From: Clostridia bacterium
GTDB lineage: Bacteria > Bacillota > Clostridia > Oscillospirales > CAG-272
Direction of reading: 5' to 3'
Assembly (NCBI GenBank): GCA_017502135.1
Contig: JAFVVP010000005.1
Location: 244,811 to 308,810, forward strand
Length of the DNA stretch: 64,000 nt
In this document: positions 25,335 through 34,085 of the stretch, piece after piece
Position numbering within the stretch: position 1 is the first letter of the stretch
Layout: every line of letters starts with the position of its first letter
Notes under the pieces: generated by a model
What the model was told of the DNA's origin: nothing
The model's database searches: none
What the model saw: only the letters and a program-made list of their open reading frames with translations
Position numbers and translations under genes: made by a program

Positions 25335-26213
25335 ATGCTTTATATCATAGCTGCAGCAGTACATATTCTTGTATGTCTGCTTGTGTTTATCGGAATCAAA
25401 ATAAGAGTTCTGTCTGTACATAAATATATGTTTTTCGTGGCACTTCTGATCCCTTTATGGGGAATACTGATTGTGCTTATACTGCATTTTCAGATTGCAT
25501 TTGATGCCACGGATTCTGCCGAGATCGGTGTTGAAAAATTAAAGCTTGAATCCGAGCTCTATAAAAGTGTTACCGTTGACGAAAAGAAGGCGGATACTGC
25601 AATTCCGATAGAAGAAGCGCTGCTTATCAATTCGGCGAGAGAACGCCGCTCGATTATAATGGATGTCCTTAACGATAATCCAGGCGACTACGTGGAATTC
25701 CTGCAAAAGGCCGGAAACAACGATGACACCGAGGTCGTACACTATGCGGTAACGGCGATGGTTGAGATATCCAAGGAAAACGATTATATGCTGCAGAAGC
25801 TTGAAGCGGAGCATTCCGCAAGCCCTGACGATATGAGCGTTCTTACAAAATACATTGACTTTTTATGGGACTGTCTGTCGCAGAACCTGATGCAAGGACA
25901 GGTAGAGGTCATGAACCGCGAGCTTTTCGCTCAGCTTATGAACAAAAAAATAGCCGTGGATGGCGATATCCACGATTACTCACGCCTTGTCGAAAACGAA
26001 CTGAAACGCAAAAATTACGATGCGGCAGGAGAGATTATTAACAGAATGGGCGAAAGATGGCCCGATGCAGAGGAGTATATCCTTCTGAAAATACAGTTCC
26101 TCGCTTCCCTTGGCAAGGGCCACGAGATACAGAACTTTGTTAAAGAAACGGAAAACAGCCACATATATATGTCATCAAAAACGAAGGAGGCGCTTGCGTT
26201 TTGGGCGAGCTGA
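25335..26213 (+). CDS. pelE: PelE-like membrane protein with TPR-type repeats
   Basis: 292 residues. Two N-terminal membrane helices (residues about 3-22 and 30-52) precede a soluble, helical, TPR-like region (DYSRLVENELKRKNYDAAGEIINRMGERWPDAEEYILLKIQFLASLG). Short membrane anchor, TPR domain and position right after pelD fit PelE, a scaffold in the Pel synthase complex; direct sequence similarity is weak. AAAGGCG lies upstream of the ATG, 12 bp after the pelD stop, and the 3' end overlaps the next gene by 13 bp. Confidence 0.7.
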   Translation: MLYIIAAAVHILVCLLVFIGIKIRVLSVHKYMFFVALLIPLWGILIVLILHFQIAFDATDSAEIGVEKLKLESELYKSVTVDEKKADTAIPIEEALLINSARERRSIIMDVLNDNPGDYVEFLQKAGNNDDTEVVHYAVTAMVEISKENDYMLQKLEAEHSASPDDMSVLTKYIDFLWDCLSQNLMQGQVEVMNRELFAQLMNKKIAVDGDIHDYSRLVENELKRKNYDAAGEIINRMGERWPDAEEYILLKIQFLASLGKGHEIQNFVKETENSHIYMSSKTKEALAFWAS

Positions 26214-28057
26214 TAAATGGTATTCGCAGATTCAGATTCAAAGGAATACTTGTTATCCTGTTTGTGTTTTCGCTTATTGCGTCAGTTCTCCTTGTTGAAC
26301 TAAGCGGAATACGTGCAAACCGCTACGACAAAAGTATTGAGCTGATGCCGCAGGATATGATTATAACAAAAGATGAAGCGATCACTTCTCTTGAGAAAAA
26401 CACGCTCCTTATTCACAGCAGCGAAGATGTATCTTCATGTATAGCATATGAGCAGTTTGACGTAATTCTTGCCGATATGAAGGTAGGACATATCGCTGTA
26501 GACATAGGAAATGATGCACTGCCATCGTTTGACAGATTTTCGCAGGTTATCGTTCTTTTGTCTGACCTTACCCCACTCGGGCAGAAAATTGCCGACCTTT
26601 GTGACTTTGTACACGATGGAGGAGCCGCCTGGTTTCCGTTAGTGCTTGAAACCAACGTATATTCATCTGCAATATCGCAGATGATCGGCATTGACGATCT
26701 TTCGCCGGACTACTACACCGTGGAGGCTATTTATCCGCATGAGGATTTCATGCTTGGCGGAGGACGTGCATTTGCCGTTTCCGATCCCTTTGAATCGTCG
26801 CTGACTGTTGTGCTTTCTGACGATGCAAAGGTATATGCAAATGCTGAAGGGCCCGACGGTGTGCCGCTTGTCTGGAAGAAAGAGTACGGAAGCGGCGTGT
26901 TTGTCGTAGATAATATCGGCATGTATGACAAAGCGATACGCGGTTTTTACGCGGCGTCATACAGCTTGCTTTCGGATGTGTGCGTGTATCCCGTTATAAA
27001 CGCATCTACGTTTTATCTTGATGACTTTCCCTCACAGATTCCAAGCGGCAACAGCGAATATATACAGCGTGATTATCACACAACTATTCGTGATTTCTAC
27101 ATAAACATCTGGTGGCCGGATATGATGAATTTCGCCGACGAATACGGGCTCAAATACACTGGACTTGCCATCGAATCCTATGACAATCACGTTGACGGAA
27201 CAGCAGATGCAACCCCTGATACGGGCACATTCTTGAATTTCGGAAATATGCTCCTCAGAAAAGGCGGAGAGCTTGGCTACCACGGCTACAACCATCAGCC
27301 CCTCGTTTTGTCGAACAAGGATTACAAGAACCATTACGATTACAAAACCTGGCAGTCCGAGACTGCCATGAAGTCTGCATTTGACGAGCTTATCGAGCTT
27401 TGCGACACACTTTTTCCGGATGCCGAGTTTTCTTTGTATGTTCCGCCGTCGAACCTTTTGTCTGACGAGGGAAGAAAGTTCTTGATAAAGGAATATCCTC
27501 ACATAAAAACAATTTCCGGTATTTATTTTGATGATATCGCGGATGCAGAGCTTGACTTTGGCTGTACACAGGAGTTTTCGGTGGATGAAAACGGAGTTGT
27601 CGATCAGCCTCGTGTTGTTTACGGCTTCATAATGGATGACTTTTTGACTATAGCGGCTCTATCCGAGCTTAATTTTCATTTTATAAACAGCCACTTCACA
27701 CACCCAGATGATGCGCTCGACCCCGAACGTGGCGCGGAGCTTGGTTGGAGTGAGATGAAACGACGTTTTGACGGCTATCTGTCCTGGCTCTACGACTCTG
27801 CTCCGGGGCTACGTAATCTCACCGGCACCGAGGCATCTGCCGCTGTGCAGCGTTTTGTTTCCGTTTCGCCAAAAACAGAGTACACCGACAACGGCGTGAA
27901 AATAACTATCGGCAATTTCTGCGACGAGGCACAGTTCCTCGTCCGCTTCAACGAAAAATTGCCCGACAATGTTATGGGCGGTGAACTCACCAATCTGACA
28001 GGCGGACTTTATCTGCTTCGTGCAACTGCAGATACCGTTGATATTACACTTAAATAG
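26201..28057 (+). CDS. DUF2194 / PelA-type polysaccharide deacetylase-like membrane protein
   Basis: 618 residues. One N-terminal membrane helix (residues 14-34) places the rest outside the cell. The next ~200 residues form a Rossmann/flavodoxin-like domain (DVILADMKVGHIAVDIG, GGAAWFPLVLE). The C-terminal half is a NodB-type deacetylase barrel with possible metal ligands in FYLDDFPS, GYHGYNH and NSHFTHPDD. In Gram-positive Pel clusters a PelA deacetylase domain partly deacetylates the polymer; this gene sits at the matching place between pelE and pelF. No glycoside-hydrolase domain is fused. The start is TTG at 26201: AAGGAGG is 10 nt upstream and no in-frame ATG is near. Confidence 0.8.
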   Translation: MGELINGIRRFRFKGILVILFVFSLIASVLLVELSGIRANRYDKSIELMPQDMIITKDEAITSLEKNTLLIHSSEDVSSCIAYEQFDVILADMKVGHIAVDIGNDALPSFDRFSQVIVLLSDLTPLGQKIADLCDFVHDGGAAWFPLVLETNVYSSAISQMIGIDDLSPDYYTVEAIYPHEDFMLGGGRAFAVSDPFESSLTVVLSDDAKVYANAEGPDGVPLVWKKEYGSGVFVVDNIGMYDKAIRGFYAASYSLLSDVCVYPVINASTFYLDDFPSQIPSGNSEYIQRDYHTTIRDFYINIWWPDMMNFADEYGLKYTGLAIESYDNHVDGTADATPDTGTFLNFGNMLLRKGGELGYHGYNHQPLVLSNKDYKNHYDYKTWQSETAMKSAFDELIELCDTLFPDAEFSLYVPPSNLLSDEGRKFLIKEYPHIKTISGIYFDDIADAELDFGCTQEFSVDENGVVDQPRVVYGFIMDDFLTIAALSELNFHFINSHFTHPDDALDPERGAELGWSEMKRRFDGYLSWLYDSAPGLRNLTGTEASAAVQRFVSVSPKTEYTDNGVKITIGNFCDEAQFLVRFNEKLPDNVMGGELTNLTGGLYLLRATADTVDITLK

Positions 28058-28066
28058 GAGTATGCC

Positions 28067-29497
28067 GTGAGGATCTGTTTGGTTTTGGAAGGCTGTTATC
28101 CGTTTATCAACGGAGGCGTTTCCACTTGGATGCATCAATATATAAATGAAATGCCGGAGCATGAGTTTGTGCTTTGGGTTATCGGCGCGAAAGCCGAGGA
28201 TCGGGATAAATTTGTCTACACCCTGCCTGAAAACGTGGTTGAGGTGGAGCAGGTTTTTCTCGACGATGCCCTTCGTGTCAAGGATACGGGCATCTTCAAC
28301 CATCACTTCACAAATGAGGAAAAGGAAACACTCAAACGCCTCGTATCCTCCGACAAGCCAAACTGGAATCTCCTTTTCGAAATGTATCAAGTACGGAAAA
28401 TCAATCCCATGTCCTATCTCAAAAGCGAAAGCTTTCTTGAAACACTTACGGAAACCTGCCACAAGGAGTTCCCGTTCACGGCGTTTTCGGATACATTCCA
28501 TTCTGTACGCTCACGTCTTCTGCCCGTGCTTTATTTAATGGGTTCCAAAATCCCACAGGCGGACTGCTATCATGCCATCTGTACGGGATACGGCGGACTG
28601 CTTGCTTCAATGGCGGCTTATATAACAAAAAAGCCGATGCTCCTAACCGAGCACGGCATCTACACAAGAGAACGTGAAGAAGAAATAATTCGTGCAAAAT
28701 GGGTGGCGAGAGCCTTCAAGCCGCACTGGATAGATTTCTTCTATATGCTCTCCGATCTAACATATGAGCGTGCATTCCGTGTCACATCGCTATTTACGAG
28801 GGCAATGTATACACAAATTGATATGGGCTGCGAGGCTTCTAAATGCAGGGTTATAGAAAATGGCATCAGCTACGAGAAGCTCTGCAACATCCCGCTCAAG
28901 GAGGATGACGGAATGGTTGACATCGGTGCTGTCGTCCGGCTTGCACCTATCAAGGATATCAAAACCATGATATATGCGTTTTTCGAGCTTTGCGCCAGAC
29001 GTGACAATGTACGCCTTCACATCATGGGCGGCGTTGACGACCAGGAATACGCCGACGAATGCTATGCGCTCGTAAAACAGCTTGGTCTTGAGGATAAGAT
29101 TATTTTCACGGGCCGCGTTAACATCATCGAGTATTTTGAAAAGCTCGACTTCACTCTGCTTACAAGCATTTCTGAAGGACAGCCTCTGTCGGTGCTCGAA
29201 TCATTTGCCGCAAGACGTCCTGCAGTAACGACGGATGTTGGATGCTGCAGCGAGCTTCTCAACGGGAAGCCGGGTGATACCCTCGGGAAGGCAGGATATT
29301 TCGCTCCGCCTATGCAGCGTTCAAAGCTTGCTGACGCCATGGAGCTGCTTTGTGAATCAAGAGAGCTTCGCCTGAAAATGGGCGAGATCGGTCAGAGGCG
29401 AGTATACGAGAATTTCAGATATATTATTATGCTCACGAAATACCGTGATCTTTATAAAGAGGTGGAAAAGGAATGGCCGGAATTGGCTTCGAATTAA
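28067..29497 (+). CDS. pelF: PelF, GT4-family glycosyltransferase
   Basis: Cytoplasmic retaining glycosyltransferase that polymerises the Pel backbone from UDP-HexNAc. 476 residues, typical for PelF. The N-terminus RICLVLEGCYPFINGGVSTW is diagnostic, TEHGIYTRERE follows, and the GT4 C-terminal domain has VRLAPIKDIKT and the EX7E motif in SEGQPLSVLESFAA. The start codon is GTG at 28067 with AGGAG just upstream. It overlaps pelG by 25 bp, so translation is coupled. Confidence 0.93.
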   Translation: MRICLVLEGCYPFINGGVSTWMHQYINEMPEHEFVLWVIGAKAEDRDKFVYTLPENVVEVEQVFLDDALRVKDTGIFNHHFTNEEKETLKRLVSSDKPNWNLLFEMYQVRKINPMSYLKSESFLETLTETCHKEFPFTAFSDTFHSVRSRLLPVLYLMGSKIPQADCYHAICTGYGGLLASMAAYITKKPMLLTEHGIYTREREEEIIRAKWVARAFKPHWIDFFYMLSDLTYERAFRVTSLFTRAMYTQIDMGCEASKCRVIENGISYEKLCNIPLKEDDGMVDIGAVVRLAPIKDIKTMIYAFFELCARRDNVRLHIMGGVDDQEYADECYALVKQLGLEDKIIFTGRVNIIEYFEKLDFTLLTSISEGQPLSVLESFAARRPAVTTDVGCCSELLNGKPGDTLGKAGYFAPPMQRSKLADAMELLCESRELRLKMGEIGQRRVYENFRYIIMLTKYRDLYKEVEKEWPELASN

Positions 29498-30930
29498 AAA
29501 AACTGTTTGCCAAGAAGGGCGTACTTAATTCCGCCAAGGCGTACGGCTATGCGGCGGTAATATGTACCGGTCCCATGCTTCTCGGTGTTTTACTGCTTCT
29601 TGGTATAATGGCACTCTGTACCTTTTTCGGGGTTGAACTTCACACACGAGAGCTGCTTATATGTATGATAACATACACTCTGCTTGCATCAGTCACTGTA
29701 TCTTCCTTCTTCTCAATGGTGGTAACAAGATATGTGGCAGATATGCTCTTTGAAGAAAAGAACCAAGCAGTTTTGCCGGTATTTTGGGGCTCTACCGTTA
29801 TTATGCTGATGGTCGGCAGTGTGTTATACGGTGTTTTTCTTGTTTTTTCAGGTGCAACCTTTTTACAGGGTATACTTTGCTTTACACTTTTCGGTGAGCT
29901 TATTATAGTTTGGAATGCTATGAGCTTTCTGTCTGCAATTAAGGATTATAAGGGGATATTCCTTTCGTTTCTTACTTCCGTTGCTGTAAGCATACTCCTC
30001 GGTGCACTCCTTTTGTGGTTAGGCCGCCCCGTTATCGAATCGCTTCTGTTTTCGGTAAGTGTCGGATACGGCGTTATGCTTATATGGGACGTTATCCTAC
30101 TTCACCAATATTTTCCGTACACAGCACTCGGCGCATTCACATTCCTCAAATGGATAGATGCTTTTCTGCCGCTTGCACTTTCCGGATTTTTTATGAATAT
30201 CGGAATGTTTTCTCATCTTGTGATAATGTGGTTTTCAGATATTGGCGTGCAGGTGCACGGCTTATTTTACGGTGCACCGTGGCATGATGTTCCCGCTTTG
30301 CTTGCGTTTATGACCGCACTTATGACTACTGTCAATTTCGTAGTGTCGGTTGAAGTGAATTTTTACCCCAAATACCGCAATCATTACAGCCTTTATAATG
30401 ATAAGGGCACTATCGACAACATAAAGCAAGCCGAAAAGGAAATGATCGGGACGCTCAAAACCGAGCTGTTCTACACTTCCCTGAAACAGCTTTTGTTCAC
30501 CGCCGCCGTTATTGCACTTGGCGGATATCTTCTCGATTTGCTTCCGCTTGGATTCAACGAGGTTATGCGGGGATATTTCCGTACTCTTTGTGTGGGATAC
30601 GGCGTTTATGCCATCGGAAATATGCTTATGCTGATCTTGCTCTATTTCACGGATTACAAAGGTGCACTCATTACTACAGCGATCTTTGCTGTGACAACAG
30701 TTATCTTTTCACTGTTATCGCTGTTATTTTCCAATATCTATTACGGCTTCGGATTTTTGATTGCCGCTATGATATTTGCCTTCGTATGTGCAGTGAGGCT
30801 AAATTATTTTACAAAACGTCTTCCCTACTATATTCTGTCGGTTCAGCCGCTTGTGTCGGAGGACCGCTCCGGTATGTTTACAAGACTCGGAGTATTTTTG
30901 GAGGATAAATTGGAGGAAACAAAAAAATGA
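29473..30930 (+). CDS. pelG: PelG, polysaccharide flippase-like membrane protein
   Basis: 485 residues, about 12 membrane helices, opening with the PelG signature AGIGFELKKLF and continuing with SSFFSMVVTRYVADMLFEE. PelG is the MOP-superfamily membrane partner of PelF and, with PelD and PelE, forms the inner-membrane synthase/export complex. A GAGGTGG site lies before the ATG. The 3' end overlaps the CotH gene by 4 bp (ATGA), so the next module is translated with the Pel genes. Confidence 0.93.
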   Translation: MAGIGFELKKLFAKKGVLNSAKAYGYAAVICTGPMLLGVLLLLGIMALCTFFGVELHTRELLICMITYTLLASVTVSSFFSMVVTRYVADMLFEEKNQAVLPVFWGSTVIMLMVGSVLYGVFLVFSGATFLQGILCFTLFGELIIVWNAMSFLSAIKDYKGIFLSFLTSVAVSILLGALLLWLGRPVIESLLFSVSVGYGVMLIWDVILLHQYFPYTALGAFTFLKWIDAFLPLALSGFFMNIGMFSHLVIMWFSDIGVQVHGLFYGAPWHDVPALLAFMTALMTTVNFVVSVEVNFYPKYRNHYSLYNDKGTIDNIKQAEKEMIGTLKTELFYTSLKQLLFTAAVIALGGYLLDLLPLGFNEVMRGYFRTLCVGYGVYAIGNMLMLILLYFTDYKGALITTAIFAVTTVIFSLLSLLFSNIYYGFGFLIAAMIFAFVCAVRLNYFTKRLPYYILSVQPLVSEDRSGMFTRLGVFLEDKLEETKK

Positions 30931-32690
30931 GAAAAAAGATTTTATCCGCCGCATGTCTGATTTTGACTTTTTCAGCGTTTCTGCCCGGATGCGACAATAC
31001 ATTTGATTCGGCTGTGAACTCAAATCTCGGCACAACTATTGATAAATCAGAAATACAGACCGAGGAAAATATTCATATACGCGATAAAAATCTCTTGTAT
31101 GAACAGCAGAACAACACCGAGATTGTAACGATGTATCTCACCGTTTCCATGGGAAATTCCGCCGAGAATACCGATCACACATGGGAGGAAATAAACACCT
31201 ATTCGGCTTACGATTACGAAGAAATGGGTGTTGAGCGGTATAAAATAGCCGGACTTATTCAGGTTGGTGACGAGAACGGTCTAATCCCGGGAGAGCTTGG
31301 ATACGGTCAGGTTGCGCCAAACTGTACTGTGCAGATACGCGGTCAGTCATCCAGCCGAAACGTGCAGAAAAACTATAAAATCAGCATCAAGGACAATAAG
31401 GGTGACTGGCGTGGTCAGCAGACCATAGCTCTCAACAAGCATCAGGGTGACGGACTTCGTTTTCGCAACAAGTTAGGGTTTGACCTGCTCTCGGAAATTG
31501 ATGAGCTGATGAGTCTTCGCACGACCTTTGTGCGCCTTTACGTTAAGGATACAACAGCAGGAGTTGATGCAAAATTTGAGGATTACGGAATATACACGCA
31601 GGTCGAACAGCTCAACAAAACCGCGCTTGAGCGTCACGGACTTGATAAGCGAGGTCATCTTTACAAAATCAACTTCTGCGAATTTTACCGTTACGAAGAC
31701 ACGATAGTTCTAAAAGACGATCCAAGATATGATACTGCAAAATTCGAAGAAATACTCGAAATAAAGGGCGACGACGATCACGCAAAGCTTATACGGTTGC
31801 TTGAGCGAATAAATGACTATTCAATCCCGATAGAAACAATACTCGAAGAGGATTTCGACATTGAAAACGTCGCATATTGGATGGCGTTTCAGCTGCTTAT
31901 CGGAAACGTTGATACACAGAGCCGAAACTTTTATATGTACAGCGCACAGAACGATAGCCGCTGGTACATACTCTCATGGGACCTTGACGGTGCATTTAAA
32001 CGTAAGGAATGGGAACTCCTCGAGAGAAACGACTACGTTGAATGGGAGTCGGGTGTTAGTAACTATTGGGGCAATGTATTTTTTAGGAGATGTCTGAAGT
32101 CCGATGCTTACCGTGAGGCACTTACCGAAGCGGTGGAGGATATTTATACACAGTTGTGCGACGGACGCGTGGAGAAATATGTCGCTACTTATGCCGAGCT
32201 TCTGAAGCCGCTGGTTTACACCGGACGTGATGCTCTCTATATGCCGGTCACTTCGGAGCAATACGATATTATTGCCACCACTCTGGTTGATGAAATAAAA
32301 GCTAACTACCAAAGATTTAAGGATTCCTTTGATAAGCCTATGCCATTCTTCATCGGCGTTCCTCAGAATGACGGGGCAAAGATAAGCCTCGTTTGGGAAG
32401 CATCGTACACATTCGATGCAGAAAATATCTCTTACACGTTTGAGCTTGCAAAGGACTACACTTTCACAAATCCTATAGTGAAGCTTGAAAATCTCAAAAT
32501 TCCGGCAGCAGAATTTGACCGTCTGCCAGAGGGACAGTACTTTATCCGGGTGAAAGCCCACGATGCGAGAGGTCAGACACAGACTGCGTTTGACTCATAC
32601 ATGACCGAAAATGGTAAAGTTTACGGAACAAAATGCTTCTATGTGGATGCAAGCGGTCAGATCGTGGAGGATGTTTATGTCGAAGACTGA
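30927..32690 (+). CDS. CotH-family lipoprotein (surface protein-kinase-like)
   Basis: 587 residues with a lipoprotein signal (FLPGC, lipidated Cys22). The CotH domain carries the atypical kinase motifs: RGQSSSRNVQKNYKI near residue 140, IGNVDTQSRNFYMY near 335 (catalytic-loop type) and WDLDGAF near 350 (metal-binding, DFG-like). The last ~90 residues look like a fibronectin-type beta domain (SLVWEASYTFD...EGQYFIRVKAHDARG). GGAGG precedes the ATG. In spore formers CotH phosphorylates coat proteins; here the target is unknown. It overlaps the VTC gene by 14 bp, and the CotH-VTC-DUF4956 trio recurs in many bacteria. Confidence 0.85.
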   Translation: MRKKILSAACLILTFSAFLPGCDNTFDSAVNSNLGTTIDKSEIQTEENIHIRDKNLLYEQQNNTEIVTMYLTVSMGNSAENTDHTWEEINTYSAYDYEEMGVERYKIAGLIQVGDENGLIPGELGYGQVAPNCTVQIRGQSSSRNVQKNYKISIKDNKGDWRGQQTIALNKHQGDGLRFRNKLGFDLLSEIDELMSLRTTFVRLYVKDTTAGVDAKFEDYGIYTQVEQLNKTALERHGLDKRGHLYKINFCEFYRYEDTIVLKDDPRYDTAKFEEILEIKGDDDHAKLIRLLERINDYSIPIETILEEDFDIENVAYWMAFQLLIGNVDTQSRNFYMYSAQNDSRWYILSWDLDGAFKRKEWELLERNDYVEWESGVSNYWGNVFFRRCLKSDAYREALTEAVEDIYTQLCDGRVEKYVATYAELLKPLVYTGRDALYMPVTSEQYDIIATTLVDEIKANYQRFKDSFDKPMPFFIGVPQNDGAKISLVWEASYTFDAENISYTFELAKDYTFTNPIVKLENLKIPAAEFDRLPEGQYFIRVKAHDARGQTQTAFDSYMTENGKVYGTKCFYVDASGQIVEDVYVED

Positions 32691-33399
32691 ACGCTATCGC
32701 CACGAGTGGAAGTATCTTATTGATACCGCACAGAAAGAGCTTATCTGCCAACGGTTGTCACCCTTTTTAGAGCTTGACAAGCATGCCAAAGCAGGCGGAT
32801 ATATGATACGCAGTCTGTACTTCGACGATTATTTCAACACAGCATACGAAGAAAAGGATGCTGGTGTACTGCTCAGAAAGAAGTACCGTATCCGCATCTA
32901 CAACTGCTCGGACAGCAGTATAAAGCTTGAACGGAAAAAGAAGTTCGGTGCCTACATTTTCAAAGAATCGGCAACACTCACGAGAGATGAAGTTTACAAA
33001 ATTCTCGATGGCGACTACGAATTTTTGCTACACAGCAAATATCCGCTATGCAGAGAGTTTTATGTGGAATGTGTCAGTAACGTGATGCGTCCCCGAACCA
33101 TCGTTGACTATGACCGCGAGCCGTGGATTTTAGATGCCGGAACGGTGCGTATCACCTTTGATATGGACGTGCGTGCTGCTATCGGCAGCTACGACATTTT
33201 CGATGATACGCTTCCCGCGCTTCCCGTGCTTGAGCCGGGCAAGTGCGTTATGGAGGTGAAATACACCGAATTTTTGCCGCGTGTTGTCCGCGATATTTTG
33301 CCGGATAGGGCATCCGAGTTTACAGCGGTGTCGAAATATGTACTTTGCTATGAAAAAACAGAATATATGAACAGCTTCAAATATTGGTATGAGAATTAA
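32677..33399 (+). CDS. VTC-domain (triphosphate-tunnel) protein
   Basis: 240 residues, a bare VTC domain of the kind that makes polyphosphate in yeast. Basic tunnel residues are present in order: YRHEWKYLI, RSLYFDD, RKKYRIRIY, KLERKKKF, and the acidic metal ligand in VMEVKYTEF, with SKYVLCYE near the end. It therefore looks catalytically competent, but bacterial VTC activity and product are not established by sequence. GGAGG 6 nt before the ATG at 32677 sets the start inside the end of the CotH gene. Confidence 0.85.
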   Translation: MSKTERYRHEWKYLIDTAQKELICQRLSPFLELDKHAKAGGYMIRSLYFDDYFNTAYEEKDAGVLLRKKYRIRIYNCSDSSIKLERKKKFGAYIFKESATLTRDEVYKILDGDYEFLLHSKYPLCREFYVECVSNVMRPRTIVDYDREPWILDAGTVRITFDMDVRAAIGSYDIFDDTLPALPVLEPGKCVMEVKYTEFLPRVVRDILPDRASEFTAVSKYVLCYEKTEYMNSFKYWYEN

Positions 33400-33413
33400 A
33401 ATGGAGGATGACT

Positions 33414-34085
33414 ATGAGTGTACAGGACTTTATAAAAAAATCAATTCTTGAGTCGGGTGCGTTTGACGGCGTAAGCCTGACGAATGCCGCTCTCGGACTC
33501 TTAACCGCTCTCATAATGGGTGCTGTCATTTACTTTGTCTACAGAAAATTTTATACGGGCGTTATCTACTCCCGCAGCTTTGCTATCACCCTTGTGGGCA
33601 TGACTGTGCTTACCGCAATGGTTACACTGGCAATCAGTACTAATATCGTAATCTCGCTCGGTATGGTCGGTGCTTTGTCTATTGTCCGTTTCCGTACGGC
33701 TGTCAAGGATCCGCTGGATCTTCTCTATCTTTTCTGGGCGATCACCACCGGTATAACCGCCGGCGCGGGGATGTACATATTGGTACTTGTTGCCGCTGCC
33801 GTTATGACGCTGATGATAATTCTGTTTTATAAGAGGCAGCAGAAGGGCCGCATCTACATACTCGTTGTGCACTACACCGGCGATGCAACGGGTGACGATG
33901 TGATCCGTGCATTTGGCAAAATGAAGTATTTCATCAAATCAAAAACTGCAAGAAAAGATAAAACCGAAATGGCAATCGAAGTATTCTGCAAAAATAACGA
34001 TACATTCTTTATGGATAAAATCCGTGCCCTTGACGGTGTTGAGGATGCAACATTAATTCAATATAACGGAGAGTATCATGGATAA
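33414..34085 (+). CDS. DUF4956 membrane protein
   Basis: 223 residues with four hydrophobic helices (about residues 25-45, 55-78, 80-100 and 110-145) and the DUF4956 signature ALSIVRFRTAVKDPLDLLYLFWAITTG. A soluble ferredoxin-like C-terminus follows. The family is a standing companion of VTC and CotH genes; its function is unknown. GGAGG lies 6-8 nt before the ATG at 33414; the ATG two codons earlier abuts the GGAGG. The end overlaps the EAL gene by 8 bp. Confidence 0.85.
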   Translation: MSVQDFIKKSILESGAFDGVSLTNAALGLLTALIMGAVIYFVYRKFYTGVIYSRSFAITLVGMTVLTAMVTLAISTNIVISLGMVGALSIVRFRTAVKDPLDLLYLFWAITTGITAGAGMYILVLVAAAVMTLMIILFYKRQQKGRIYILVVHYTGDATGDDVIRAFGKMKYFIKSKTARKDKTEMAIEVFCKNNDTFFMDKIRALDGVEDATLIQYNGEYHG

